Assembly: GCA_013298695.1 (NCBI GenBank)
Contig: JAAFIS010000013.1
Coordinates: forward strand, 1 to 64,000
Source of the DNA: Betaproteobacteria bacterium
Lineage (GTDB): Bacteria; Pseudomonadota; Gammaproteobacteria; Burkholderiales; Casimicrobiaceae
Direction of reading: 5' to 3'
Length of the DNA stretch: 64,000 bases
Part shown: piece after piece, positions 35,317 to 43,937 of the stretch
How the letters are laid out: each line of letters opens with the position of its first letter
Position numbering within the stretch: the stretch's first letter is position 1
Position numbers and translations under genes: made by a program
The notes under the pieces: model-generated
What the model was told of the DNA's origin: nothing
Seen by the model: the letters and a program-made list of their open reading frames with translations, nothing else
Databases searched by the model: none

Positions 35317-36612
35317 ATGGCCACTAAAAAATTCGATCTCATTTTGTTTGGCGCAACGGGATTTACCGGGCAGCAAACTCTCAAACATCTCAGCAAACAT
35401 GTGCCTGCAGGATTTAAGTGGGCGATTGGTGGGCGCAGCGCAGAGAAACTGGAAGCGTTGTTGCCGCTCTGTGAGAACGCGCTTACTCAACCTTCCATCG
35501 TGCTTGCTGACAGCTCGGACGCAAAGAGCGTTGACAAATTAGTCGCGTCAACGAACGTCATCATTCAGCTCGCCGGACCGTACGCTGCGTATGGCGAGAA
35601 TTTTGTTGCTGCCGCTGCGAAACATGGCACGCATTATCTTGATCTCACGGGCGAAATCTCTTGGGTGAAATCAATGATTGACGCGCATCATGAAGCGGCG
35701 GTCGCATCTAAAGCGAAGATCGTTTCCGTCGCCGGATTCGAGGCATTGCCGTTCGACATTGCCGCGCTCTACATTGCGCAAAAACTATTCGATGAAACGG
35801 GCGAGCGCGCCGTGAAAGTAGAACTCGTCAATCGTTTTACGGGTCCACCTGCGTTCAAACCGCGAGATATTCTTTCAGGCGGAACGATGGCGACAATTAA
35901 GGGAATGCTCGAAGGTGGCGATACGAGCACGATGAGTGATCCCGCGGCGCTTGTGAGCGACGCAAAACTAGCACAACAAATTCGCGATGAGCATCCTTAC
36001 GATTTCTCCGCACGCTACAACGCCGATGCGGGCGCATGGCTCGCGCCTACCGTGCCTGCGCCGTTCGTCAATCCGCCAATTGTGTATCGCACCATTTCAA
36101 CGTTTGCCACGTCGAAAACATCACCGTTTGCAAGCAATTGCGAATACGTCGAAGGGCTTTCCACCAAATCGTTCGCACCCTTCGCTATCGGTCAACGTAT
36201 CGTCGCCGAAATGCTCGGAGTCACGTTCAAAACGATGGTCGCATCGATTGCGCGAAACGGTCGACTCGATCAAATCGGTCGCGTCGCGGCGAAGCGATTC
36301 TTCGATTGGATCGGCCCTGCAAGCGGCGAAGGCCCGAGCGAAAAACACCTCGAACAATCCGGCTACACGCTACGCATGCGCGCGACGAGCGCGTCGGGCG
36401 CGAGCGTCTCTGCGCGTGCGAAAGCGAACGGGCATCCCGGCTACAAATCAACCGCGATGCTCGTTGCTGAAGCCGGCTTGCTGCTCGCTGGCGCGGGTGC
36501 AGACGGCTGCAAGGCGCTACCGCGCCGGTACGGTGTGATTACACCGGCCAGTGCATTCGGGCTCGCCTGCGAACCCGCGTGGACGCGCGCGGAACTCACG
36601 TTTAGCGAGTAA
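35317..36612 (+). CDS. Saccharopine dehydrogenase-like oxidoreductase
   Basis: A 431-residue NAD(P)-binding protein of the saccharopine dehydrogenase / trans-acting enoyl reductase group. The Rossmann start FDLILFGATGFTGQQTLKHL is followed by WAIGGRSAEKLEALL, IIQLAGPYAAYGENFVAAAA, THYLDLTGEISWV and CGFEALPFD-like VAGFEALPFDIAAL. Lysine biosynthesis is unlikely; relatives reduce acyl or polyketide intermediates. AGGAAGGAG lies just before the ATG (CAGGAAGGAGTCGCAAC). No operon partner. Confidence 0.85.
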   Translation: MATKKFDLILFGATGFTGQQTLKHLSKHVPAGFKWAIGGRSAEKLEALLPLCENALTQPSIVLADSSDAKSVDKLVASTNVIIQLAGPYAAYGENFVAAAAKHGTHYLDLTGEISWVKSMIDAHHEAAVASKAKIVSVAGFEALPFDIAALYIAQKLFDETGERAVKVELVNRFTGPPAFKPRDILSGGTMATIKGMLEGGDTSTMSDPAALVSDAKLAQQIRDEHPYDFSARYNADAGAWLAPTVPAPFVNPPIVYRTISTFATSKTSPFASNCEYVEGLSTKSFAPFAIGQRIVAEMLGVTFKTMVASIARNGRLDQIGRVAAKRFFDWIGPASGEGPSEKHLEQSGYTLRMRATSASGASVSARAKANGHPGYKSTAMLVAEAGLLLAGAGADGCKALPRRYGVITPASAFGLACEPAWTRAELTFSE

Positions 36613-36635
36613 CATATTTTCTATAGATCGCCAAG

Positions 36636-36710
36636 TTTATGTGGGCGAGAAATCAGTAAATCACATTTGTCGAAATTACGAAAAAAATGGGATTTCGCCC
36701 GATTAAATCG
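36636..36710. repeat. Dispersed 3' element, copy 7
   Basis: GTGGGCGAGAAATC (36641-36654) pairs with GATTTCGCCC (36691-36700), followed by GATTAAATC. The core has TTTGTCGAAATTACG. It is between the end of the saccharopine dehydrogenase-like gene and the minus-strand small ORF. Confidence 0.65.
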
Positions 36711-36843
36711 GGTCAATATCGACATTAACTATGGAAACTTCACGATTTTGGCCCGCATCCTGTGGATCAAGATTGATGAGCCTCATGCGCGACGCGGCGC
36801 TTTTGCGAGCCTGTAGTACGGTGATTTGATCGGTAAAGTTCAT
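36703..36843 (-). CDS. Possible small protein downstream of pirin
   Basis: A 46-residue frame starting MNFTDQITVLQARKSAASRM, 10 bases after the pirin stop on the same strand, and ending inside repeat copy 7. No Shine-Dalgarno is clear and no family is recognised. It has a fairly natural composition (RLINLDPQDAGQNREVSIVN). Either a small gene or the tail of a lost one. Confidence 0.3.
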   Translation of the reverse strand: MNFTDQITVLQARKSAASRMRLINLDPQDAGQNREVSIVNVDIDPI

Positions 36844-36853
36844 GGTCGAACGC

Positions 36854-37711
36854 CTATTCATTCAGTGAGCCCATACGACCGGCCTGATAGTCGGCGATGG
36901 CGCGTTCAAGGTCGGCGCGATTGGTCATCGCGAAAGGGCCGTGGCGAACGACGGGTTCGTTGAGAGGTTTACCGAGGAAAACTGCGATGTGCGAATCATT
37001 ATTTGATGTGACTTCAAGCGCACCGCCTGCGCGCCCGAAGCTCACTGCTTGTGCTGCAGTTACCGTTTCGCCTTGTACGTTCACCTCGCCACTAACAACG
37101 AGCATGAATGCGTTTGTGCCGTCCGGAACGATGTATTGAAACGATTGATTTGCATCAATTGCAATATCGAGTAGCGACACATCGGTCGGCAATGGTTTGA
37201 CTGCGTCCGCACGATTGACGCCGTCGATGTACGAGCCGAACGCGACTTTGACGCGCGCACCGCTGGCTTGCGTGAGGCGCGGCATCTGATCGCGCGGCAC
37301 ATGGATTGATTTCGGCGGCATGTGTTTATCTTTCGCCGCGAGGTTCACAAAAATCTGCAAGCCGTGCGCCGTCTTGCCGTTTTCAACGGGCACTTCATCA
37401 TGAACAACGCCTGAGCCCGCGACCGTCCAATGATTGTCACCCGCTCGAATCTCAGAGCTGTCGCCGAGCGAATCGCGATTCAAAAAGCCGGTTTCAGCAT
37501 CGTCAAACATGTAAGTCACCGCTGAAAATCCTGCGTGCGGATGCGGGCCGAAAGTGGGCTGACTCATCCGATAGTGATCGGCCATCAGAAACGGATCCAT
37601 CGCCGCATCGTCGCCGCGAATGCCCCAGGCTTGAAACCCCGCGCCGTGTTTCATCGCTTGCACGGGAAGCCGTTGCTCAATCTTTAGTGTGTTCACGTTG
37701 CCTTCTTTCAT
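36854..37711 (-). CDS. Pirin family protein
   Basis: A 285-residue bicupin pirin. The metal site of the N-terminal cupin is PHPHAGFSAVTYMFD with a later His and Glu (AGSGVVHDEVPVE). GLQIFVNLAAKDKHMPP is typical. The C-terminal cupin (NAFMLVVSGEVNVQGETV) and the tail GKPLNEPVVRHGPFAMTN are conserved. Bacterial pirins act as quercetinase or redox modulators. The gene is divergent from a LysR regulator whose likely sites lie in the 215-bp gap, so LysR control is inferred. Confidence 0.92.
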   Translation of the reverse strand: MKEGNVNTLKIEQRLPVQAMKHGAGFQAWGIRGDDAAMDPFLMADHYRMSQPTFGPHPHAGFSAVTYMFDDAETGFLNRDSLGDSSEIRAGDNHWTVAGSGVVHDEVPVENGKTAHGLQIFVNLAAKDKHMPPKSIHVPRDQMPRLTQASGARVKVAFGSYIDGVNRADAVKPLPTDVSLLDIAIDANQSFQYIVPDGTNAFMLVVSGEVNVQGETVTAAQAVSFGRAGGALEVTSNNDSHIAVFLGKPLNEPVVRHGPFAMTNRADLERAIADYQAGRMGSLNE

Positions 37712-37736
37712 TGCCTACTTTCTTTCGATGAACGAA

Positions 37737-37805
37737 TTATTGGTATTCCATAAATATTTGGAAGAGCGCAAAATACGAATTTATTGTTCCAATAATGAAA
37801 CACTT
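37737..37805. promoter_or_regulatory. Candidate LysR-type operator sites
   Basis: Two related inverted motifs stand in the divergent gap: TTATTGGTATTCCATAA (37737-37753) and the perfect TTATTG-TTC-CAATAA (37791-37805). The 54-bp spacing is about five helical turns. Typical place for LysR binding between the regulator and its target. Confidence 0.5.
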
Positions 37806-37926
37806 TCTGTTGGACATGACTTAATCTATTTGCGAAGGCGGAGAACTCGTCACAAAAAAATGCTATTTCTTGCTAATCACCCGGAATTACCCCTGCGACT
37901 GCGTGTTTCGCCTTTAATTGCAAGCT

Positions 37927-38799
37927 ATGAAACCTAGTCTCGACGACCTTTATTTGTTTTCCGAAATCGCGAATGCGGGCGGGTTGATTCGCGGCGCAAA
38001 GCGACTCGGGTTGCCGAAATCGACTGTGAGCCGTCGACTCGCGCAACTTGAGCGCGATGTGGGTGCGAAACTCATTGATCGCGATGCGCGACACTTCGCA
38101 ATGACCGATGCGGGGCGGCTCTACGCGGAGCGCGCAGTACGAATGGTTGAGGCGTACACCGACGCGCAGGACGTGCTCGCGCAGCATGATGCGAAGCCGC
38201 GCGGCGTGTTACGCATCGCGATGCCAGCGGACTTTGCGATATTTTTTCTGGGTGATGCCATCGCATCATTCACGCGAACCTATCCGAGCGTTACGCTTGA
38301 CATCGAAGCCTCGCCGCAGTTAGTGGACATCGTTGGCGAGCGATTTGATTTAGCCATTCGCATGGGCAAATTGCCAGATTCAAGTTTGGTTGCGAAACAG
38401 CTCGCGACCATGCCGCGCCATTTCTATGCCGCGAAATCCTTGCTCAAAAAAATGGGTACACCCACAACCATTGAAGAACTTGCTTCGATGCCGTTTATCT
38501 CGCTGCAAACACAAGCGCCAAGAATGTCAAGCCTCAACATCGCGCTCAAAAAAGGAAAAGTGAGCTTCGCTCCCAAGACCACTATCAAAACCAATTCAAT
38601 CGGATTGACGCGCACTCTGGCGCTTGCGGGGGCGGGCGTAACCGTGTTGCCCGACGTGATGGCCAATGGTTTAGTTCGCGTTCTTGAAGTGTTGCAACCG
38701 CTGCCTGCTGAGGCACATTTCGTCTTGCCTCAGCGCCAGTGGTTGCCCGCGAAAACGCGCGCGTTTATTGAGCATGTTCAACAGCACTGCAAAGGATAA
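37927..38799 (+). CDS. LysR family regulator
   Basis: A 290-residue LTTR. The winged helix-turn-helix is LDDLYLFSEIANAGGLIRGA, then KRLGLPKSTVSRRLAQLERD. The C-terminal periplasmic-binding-like effector domain has GVLRIAMPADFAIFFLGDAI and ALAGAGVTVLPDVMA. The ATG at 37927 is preferred over TTG at 37918. It is divergent from pirin and probably controls it; such LTTR-pirin pairs are common. Inducer unknown. Confidence 0.9.
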   Translation: MKPSLDDLYLFSEIANAGGLIRGAKRLGLPKSTVSRRLAQLERDVGAKLIDRDARHFAMTDAGRLYAERAVRMVEAYTDAQDVLAQHDAKPRGVLRIAMPADFAIFFLGDAIASFTRTYPSVTLDIEASPQLVDIVGERFDLAIRMGKLPDSSLVAKQLATMPRHFYAAKSLLKKMGTPTTIEELASMPFISLQTQAPRMSSLNIALKKGKVSFAPKTTIKTNSIGLTRTLALAGAGVTVLPDVMANGLVRVLEVLQPLPAEAHFVLPQRQWLPAKTRAFIEHVQQHCKG

Positions 38800-38836
38800 T
38801 TGCAGTGTTTGTAACTATTAGTGAGCTGCCGTTTTC

Positions 38837-38912
38837 AAAGGGCGAGTAAGCGTAAAAACACAATTTTCGATAAATGCGGAAAATAGCAATAAACCTATTC
38901 GCATCGCGATAG
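38837..38912. repeat. Dispersed 3' element, copy 8
   Basis: AAAGGGCGAGTAAGCG opens it, the core has CAATTTTCGATAAATGCGG, and it ends in CTATTCGCATCGCG. It lies between convergent stop codons of the LysR and MFS genes. Confidence 0.5.
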
Positions 38913-38941
38913 ATTGCATATTGCTCACGCGCAAACGCTGG

Positions 38942-40108
38942 CTATTCTGCGGCTGTCGGACTCGGGTCAGCGTTCGGCAAACACATCACAGCTACTGTCG
39001 TCAAAAGCGCGATGATCGCCATCAAAAGAATCAACGTCGCGAAGCCGCTTGCCTTAACGAACGGGCCGAGCGCCCAAACTGCGATTGATGAAATGCCAAA
39101 ACTTACCGCAAGCCGCACCCCCGCAACACGTGAGCGCATGCTGTCGTCAACGAAGCGCGCAATGATCGCATCGGTAAACGGAATCGCACCGAACACAAAA
39201 ATCATACACAGCGTAATCGCGATGACGAACCACCAGCCGGCAGCATTCATCGCCATGAAAAACATCACCGCCTGCAGTGCGACGATCGGCAGAAAAACGC
39301 GTTTGATGGGATAGCGATCAATGAGTTGGCCAACCACCAGTTGCGCGACCGAAGCCACGGCGTAAACGAAGGCGAGCACTAGGCCTATTGCTGCTGGGTC
39401 GTTCGCGAAGGCTGCAGTGCGTTCGCGCAACAGCTCTGCGTTGCCATTTGTCGTGAAGTTAAATATCACGCTGCCCAACGTTGTGGTGACAGTGAGCACT
39501 GCGAATACGCGAAACGCGGTGGCACGATCCACATGGAGCGCACGTGAGTTTCGTTTCGCAGGCGCGCCGAGTTCCTTGGGCACGCGATGCGCAAAATGTG
39601 CCCCCAGCAGAAAACACAGTATTCCTGGCAGCGCGAACGCGGCGCGCCAGCCCATGTATTTCACTAACAAGCCCGTGAGTAGCGCAGCGCACGCGATGCC
39701 TAAATTTCCGGCTAAACCGTTGACACCGATGACGGCACCCGGCTTCGGTGCGTTCTGCAAAAGCATTGGAATCCCCACCGGGTGGTAAATCGCTGAAAAC
39801 GCGCCCATCACGGTGAGCGCGATCCCCATCTGCAGCGGCGTATGGGTGCACGCCACTATGAGCAGCGACGCACCCATACCAAAGAAAAATACCAGCATCA
39901 TCGCGCGGCGACCCCATAAGTCGCCGTAGCGCCCGGCAGGCAGTGAAGCCAGACCAAACATGACGAACGCGCCCGTGGTGTAGGGCATCAAATCCTCCCA
40001 ACGCGCGAAGCCAAAATCAACGGCAATCGCGCTTACCGCAGTTGCAAAAATAAGCAGGGCTAAATGATCAATCGCATGAGCCAAATAAAGAAGCAAACGG
40101 GTGCTCAT
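38942..40108 (-). CDS. MFS transporter
   Basis: A 388-residue, 12-helix major facilitator. Helix 1 begins RLLLYLAHAIDHLALLIFAT, the loop 2-3 motif is GRYGDLWGRRAMML, and helix 5 has PGAVIGVNGLAGNLGIACAA. The N-terminal H-x-x-D-H pattern recalls fosmidomycin-resistance-like carriers. Its ATG overlaps the TGA of the large membrane protein gene (ATGA), so it is translated with it. Substrate unknown. Confidence 0.88.
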   Translation of the reverse strand: MSTRLLLYLAHAIDHLALLIFATAVSAIAVDFGFARWEDLMPYTTGAFVMFGLASLPAGRYGDLWGRRAMMLVFFFGMGASLLIVACTHTPLQMGIALTVMGAFSAIYHPVGIPMLLQNAPKPGAVIGVNGLAGNLGIACAALLTGLLVKYMGWRAAFALPGILCFLLGAHFAHRVPKELGAPAKRNSRALHVDRATAFRVFAVLTVTTTLGSVIFNFTTNGNAELLRERTAAFANDPAAIGLVLAFVYAVASVAQLVVGQLIDRYPIKRVFLPIVALQAVMFFMAMNAAGWWFVIAITLCMIFVFGAIPFTDAIIARFVDDSMRSRVAGVRLAVSFGISSIAVWALGPFVKASGFATLILLMAIIALLTTVAVMCLPNADPSPTAAE

Positions 40109-42456
40109 GCCGGAGCCGCTTTCGCTGCCTCGGCAAGCGCCTGGTCGATATCGCGTAGTCGGCGCTCGATAGCCCAGAGGCTTGCGTCGCGCTCAACTGC
40201 AAGTTTGAAGCGCGCTCGCGCGCCCGCTAGATTGCCCTGACGAAGCAGCACCTCGCCCATGGCCGCTTGGGCAATGCTCAGATCGGCGTTCCAAGTTGCG
40301 AGGCGGTTAATTTGGTCGACATACGTCGAGCCACCGTGGGTAGCAATGAGCCCGAGGCGCGCGACATAAATCTGGCCCGGCAATGATTGCAACGCAATTC
40401 CCGATGAACCGAGTGCGGCTTGAGCAAGAGCAACGTCGCCTCCGAGCATATGAAGTTCAGCGATTTCGTGCGCGAGCTCATTGGGCTTCGGACAGGATTC
40501 CAAAATGTCAATCGCGCGAAGCCGCGCGTTTTCACGCTCAGCCCCAGGCGCAGAAAGCAGCAGCGCACGCGCATGCAGTCGCGTTGAATCGGCGCTTGGC
40601 GGAAGCGCGCTCGCGCGCGCAATGACTTCTGAATAGTCGTGCGAGCGATTTGCATACGCCAGCACCATCCCTCGCGCCTCGTCGCTCAGTTCGCTCTGTG
40701 GTTGTCGCTTTAGTGCCTCATACGCGCTGCGAGCGCTTTCAATCGAAGTTCCACGCAGCGCGTAATGAAGTTCGGCGGCCAGTGTGACGTTGCTCGCAGC
40801 GGCAATTTGCTTCATCCGATTGAGCGACGCGAGGGCGCTTCCGGAACCGCTGGCGATCGTTGCGTTGAAAGCGCCAGCGGCTGCGTCGAATAGTTCTCGC
40901 GCGGCACCAGAGAGATCGTGCTCGGTTTTAGCTTGCGTCGGCAGCACCGTTTCCGTTGACGCAACCGGTGCGATAAAGGCCGGTGCCACCCACGCGAAGG
41001 CCGCAACAAAGCTCGGCATCACGATCCAAAACGCGCCGGTGCTGTTACTCAGTATTTCGGTGGCTGGCGCAACAACGAAAGTTGCCAACGTTCCGAGCAC
41101 GACCAACCAAAGCACTATTGCGAATCCACCGTGCTGGTGCGCGCGTTGTGTGCGATGAAGAAAGAGCCACGCTAACGTCACGATCGCAACCAAACCCGCA
41201 ATCGCGCCCGACTGCGACACGAGATTCGCAACCAGCGAGGAAGGATCACGAAGCGTTGTGTTGGGCACGGCGATGTGTTTAGCGAAAACCGCTTGTGCAA
41301 ACGCACCTAACGCGATCAGCGGCACAAAGAATAATGTGGCTTGCGCCTTGCGGAAATGCAGCGGAAATCGCTTTGCCAAAATCGCTGCGACGACCGCGAT
41401 GACTACCCAAGAAAATATGATGCCGCCGAACGCGACACAGGCGAAGGAGATAACCACGGGTATCGCGTCGTGCACGTTCCGCCCGAGGTTGCCTTCGAGT
41501 CCGAGGAATGTGGCGCGGATGCACGCTGATGTCAAAGAAAGCGCCGCGAAGATCCACGTCGTCGTTGCAACGTTGACCGCAAACGCGGTGGGCACCCAAG
41601 CCGACACCGCAATTGCAGCCCCCCCCAAAACCAATGCCGCACAAATTATTGCGTCACGTCGCTCGCGTGGGGATGAGGCGAAGCGCCAAGCAATCGCCGC
41701 GAATGCAATCAGCGCTGCAAATGCGAACCACGCTGATAACGGAATCACACGCTCAGCCAATCGCTGCGGCATGATCGTCGCGCTATCGCTGAACCAGCGC
41801 GCTCGCGCGTGGCCGAGACTCGCCATGGGCGTTGCAGCGATAAGTTCAGCGCCGCCCAGCGTGACGCTTTTGGTGCCGGGCGGCGCGATCAATGCAACCG
41901 CGAATTGCGTAATGTCTTCTCGCCATTCGCTGTGACCGCGCAGCGGGATGTAAAGGCTCTGCGGATTTTCGCTTGCCGGAATAGGAACTGCCACATTGGT
42001 AGGACGGCGACGATCACGAATGCCGACCCAGCCGAGGGTGAGCGTTGTTTTCTCCGCGACTGGACCCAATAGAAGCATTACGCCTAGCGCGCGATCCGCG
42101 CTCGCCGCAATTGTTTTCGTTGCCGCGACTGCAGGGCCACCAACGAAGCTGTACTCCAGTGGTGCGTCTGGCCGTTTCTGCGCCACGGCCTCGTTGATCG
42201 GTACGAGAGGTAGGGTGAGCGTGTTGCTCGCGATGTGCCAGCCACCTAGGATGGTGACTTGGATCGCAATCGCGAAAACGATCGCGGCCAGCGCAAGCGA
42301 AATGCCAAATGTGTGCGCGGTGCCCCAGCGGAAATTTGCGACGGGGCTGCCCGGCATCACGCGCACGGGCGGCATCAGGTTACGCCAGCCTTGCGCAAAT
42401 GAAATCTTGGAGGCGCCGCTTGACGGTGGGTTGCTGCTAAGTTCTGAAACGCTCAT
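40105..42456 (-). CDS. Large membrane protein with helical-repeat C-terminus
   Basis: A 783-residue protein not assigned to a family. It has one helix after a Pro/Ser-rich N-terminus (TFGISLALAAIVFAIAIQVT), a periplasmic region (about 70-230), then about eight helices (ERVIPLSAWFAFAALIAF to SFVAAFAWVAPAFIAPV). A 250-residue Ala-rich C-terminal part resembles TPR or HAT repeats (LLRQGNLAGARARFKLAVER). It is reminiscent of O-antigen-ligase-like or glycan-related multi-helix proteins, but no signature residues confirm this. The ATG at 42456 is chosen; the longer frame to 42615 would overlap the divergent PhoD gene. Operon with the MFS gene. Confidence 0.7.
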   Translation of the reverse strand: MSVSELSSNPPSSGASKISFAQGWRNLMPPVRVMPGSPVANFRWGTAHTFGISLALAAIVFAIAIQVTILGGWHIASNTLTLPLVPINEAVAQKRPDAPLEYSFVGGPAVAATKTIAASADRALGVMLLLGPVAEKTTLTLGWVGIRDRRRPTNVAVPIPASENPQSLYIPLRGHSEWREDITQFAVALIAPPGTKSVTLGGAELIAATPMASLGHARARWFSDSATIMPQRLAERVIPLSAWFAFAALIAFAAIAWRFASSPRERRDAIICAALVLGGAAIAVSAWVPTAFAVNVATTTWIFAALSLTSACIRATFLGLEGNLGRNVHDAIPVVISFACVAFGGIIFSWVVIAVVAAILAKRFPLHFRKAQATLFFVPLIALGAFAQAVFAKHIAVPNTTLRDPSSLVANLVSQSGAIAGLVAIVTLAWLFLHRTQRAHQHGGFAIVLWLVVLGTLATFVVAPATEILSNSTGAFWIVMPSFVAAFAWVAPAFIAPVASTETVLPTQAKTEHDLSGAARELFDAAAGAFNATIASGSGSALASLNRMKQIAAASNVTLAAELHYALRGTSIESARSAYEALKRQPQSELSDEARGMVLAYANRSHDYSEVIARASALPPSADSTRLHARALLLSAPGAERENARLRAIDILESCPKPNELAHEIAELHMLGGDVALAQAALGSSGIALQSLPGQIYVARLGLIATHGGSTYVDQINRLATWNADLSIAQAAMGEVLLRQGNLAGARARFKLAVERDASLWAIERRLRDIDQALAEAAKAAPA

Positions 42457-42549
42457 CACGGCATTTTGCCAAACCCCAGCGAAATCGCGGTAACCGCAGA
42501 CGACACGAGTTGCTGCACTCGTGAGTTGATCATCGCGTACGATACGCGG

Positions 42550-43905
42550 ATGACGACTGTTGACGAAAAAATAAAAGACGAATGGCCTGCTCAGGATGAC
42601 GCGTACCCTCGCCAAACTGCGCGCAGGCGTTGGATGCAGTCGATGGCGGCGGGCGCGCTGGGCGCGAGCTCAAGCGTCACCGCGTCGCTTTTTTCGCGGT
42701 CAATGCTCGCGTTTCCTCCTGCTGTGTTCGACGCGGGCGCAACCACTGCGATTGTCAGCGTGATCGGTAATCGCGCCGTTTCGGTTCACGTTCGCTGGGC
42801 GCCCACTGCGAGTTTTCAGCCCACGAACTCGATACGCAGCGAGTCGGTCACACTTTTAGCGAGCAACGACTTCGCGCATGCGTTCGTGCTCACGAAGCTT
42901 CCGTCGAACAGCGATGTGAGTTACGCAATCTATTCAGGCGAGGATGTGGTGTCGCCGACTCAACGTTTTCGTACTGCGCCTGCAGCTTCCACTCGCTCCG
43001 ATGTTTCTCTCGCGTTTTCAGGCGACATGGAGGAGCGTTACCGTCCGTTTGCAGTTTTCGATCAAATCGCGCGGCAAAAAGTCGATGCGTTCATTCATTT
43101 GGGCGACACGGTGTACGCAGACATCCCGCGCCGCGATTTCACGCCAAGCGTTGCACACTACCGCCGCAAACACGCCGCGATTCGCGCGGACGGCTCGCTG
43201 CAGTCATTCATGGCAAACCATTCGATGATTGCCACGTGGGACGACCACGAGATCGAAAACGATTGTCACGCGGGACATCCGGCGATGGCTGATGCAGCGA
43301 AGGTGTTTGCTGAGTATTGGCCAACGTCCGCGCAGTCGGGCGTGGGGTTGTATCGCAACGTGCGATTTGGCAGCGACGTCGAGCTTTTCATGCTCGATAC
43401 GCGGCGATTTCGGAGTGCGCAGTCTGACGTTGATAGCGCGCAAAAAACGATGCTCGGCGCTGTACAAAAGCGCGCTTTCTTTCGCGACTTTGGTTCGAGC
43501 GCTGCGAAATTTCGGCTGATCGGCACCAGCGTGCCCGTACATGGTGCTAGTGCGGACGCATGGGGGAATTACGCCACCGAACGCGATGAATTGCTCGACG
43601 CGTTTCGGAAAGCCAACGCTAGCTCGGGTTCGAAGACGATCATTCTGTCGGCTGACTACCACTTTGCGCGCGAGTGGCCACGGTCTGAGAAATTTGGAAT
43701 CTACGAATTTATGGCTGGCCCGCTCGCCGCGTTTTTAACCTTTGAGACAGACAACAACGCGCGAAGCCGACATACCCGTGGGGCGCACTTCGTGTTCGGG
43801 GATCGGCCGAATTTCGGTGTGCTCCGCTACCGCGCAGTGGATCGATCGTTGCATCTTTCATACTTTGATGATCGCGGAACGCTGCTCCACGAGCGACATC
43901 TGTAG
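42550..43905 (+). CDS. PhoD-type alkaline phosphatase / phosphodiesterase
   Basis: A 451-residue PhoD family metallophosphatase. The Tat-like signal RRRWMQSMAAGALGASSS (about 21-38) directs export. Metal ligands are in FSGDMEE, FIHLGDTVYAD, ATWDDHEIEND and ILSADYHFA, as in PhoD enzymes (Fe/Ca type). An N-terminal fibronectin-like domain (about 50-140) is usual. The start ATG at 42550 is preferred over 42466, which would run into the divergent gene. Periplasmic phosphate release is inferred. A diguanylate cyclase follows 32 bp downstream. Confidence 0.85.
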   Translation: MTTVDEKIKDEWPAQDDAYPRQTARRRWMQSMAAGALGASSSVTASLFSRSMLAFPPAVFDAGATTAIVSVIGNRAVSVHVRWAPTASFQPTNSIRSESVTLLASNDFAHAFVLTKLPSNSDVSYAIYSGEDVVSPTQRFRTAPAASTRSDVSLAFSGDMEERYRPFAVFDQIARQKVDAFIHLGDTVYADIPRRDFTPSVAHYRRKHAAIRADGSLQSFMANHSMIATWDDHEIENDCHAGHPAMADAAKVFAEYWPTSAQSGVGLYRNVRFGSDVELFMLDTRRFRSAQSDVDSAQKTMLGAVQKRAFFRDFGSSAAKFRLIGTSVPVHGASADAWGNYATERDELLDAFRKANASSGSKTIILSADYHFAREWPRSEKFGIYEFMAGPLAAFLTFETDNNARSRHTRGAHFVFGDRPNFGVLRYRAVDRSLHLSYFDDRGTLLHERHL

Positions 43906-43937
43906 GAAATTAGCTTGCCGCCCACTACATTTGCGGG

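Noticed and set aside
41258-41935. 225-codon plus-strand frame within the large membrane protein gene
   Set aside because: Antisense shadow of a long hydrophobic gene; high Ala/Thr content arises from the opposite strand.
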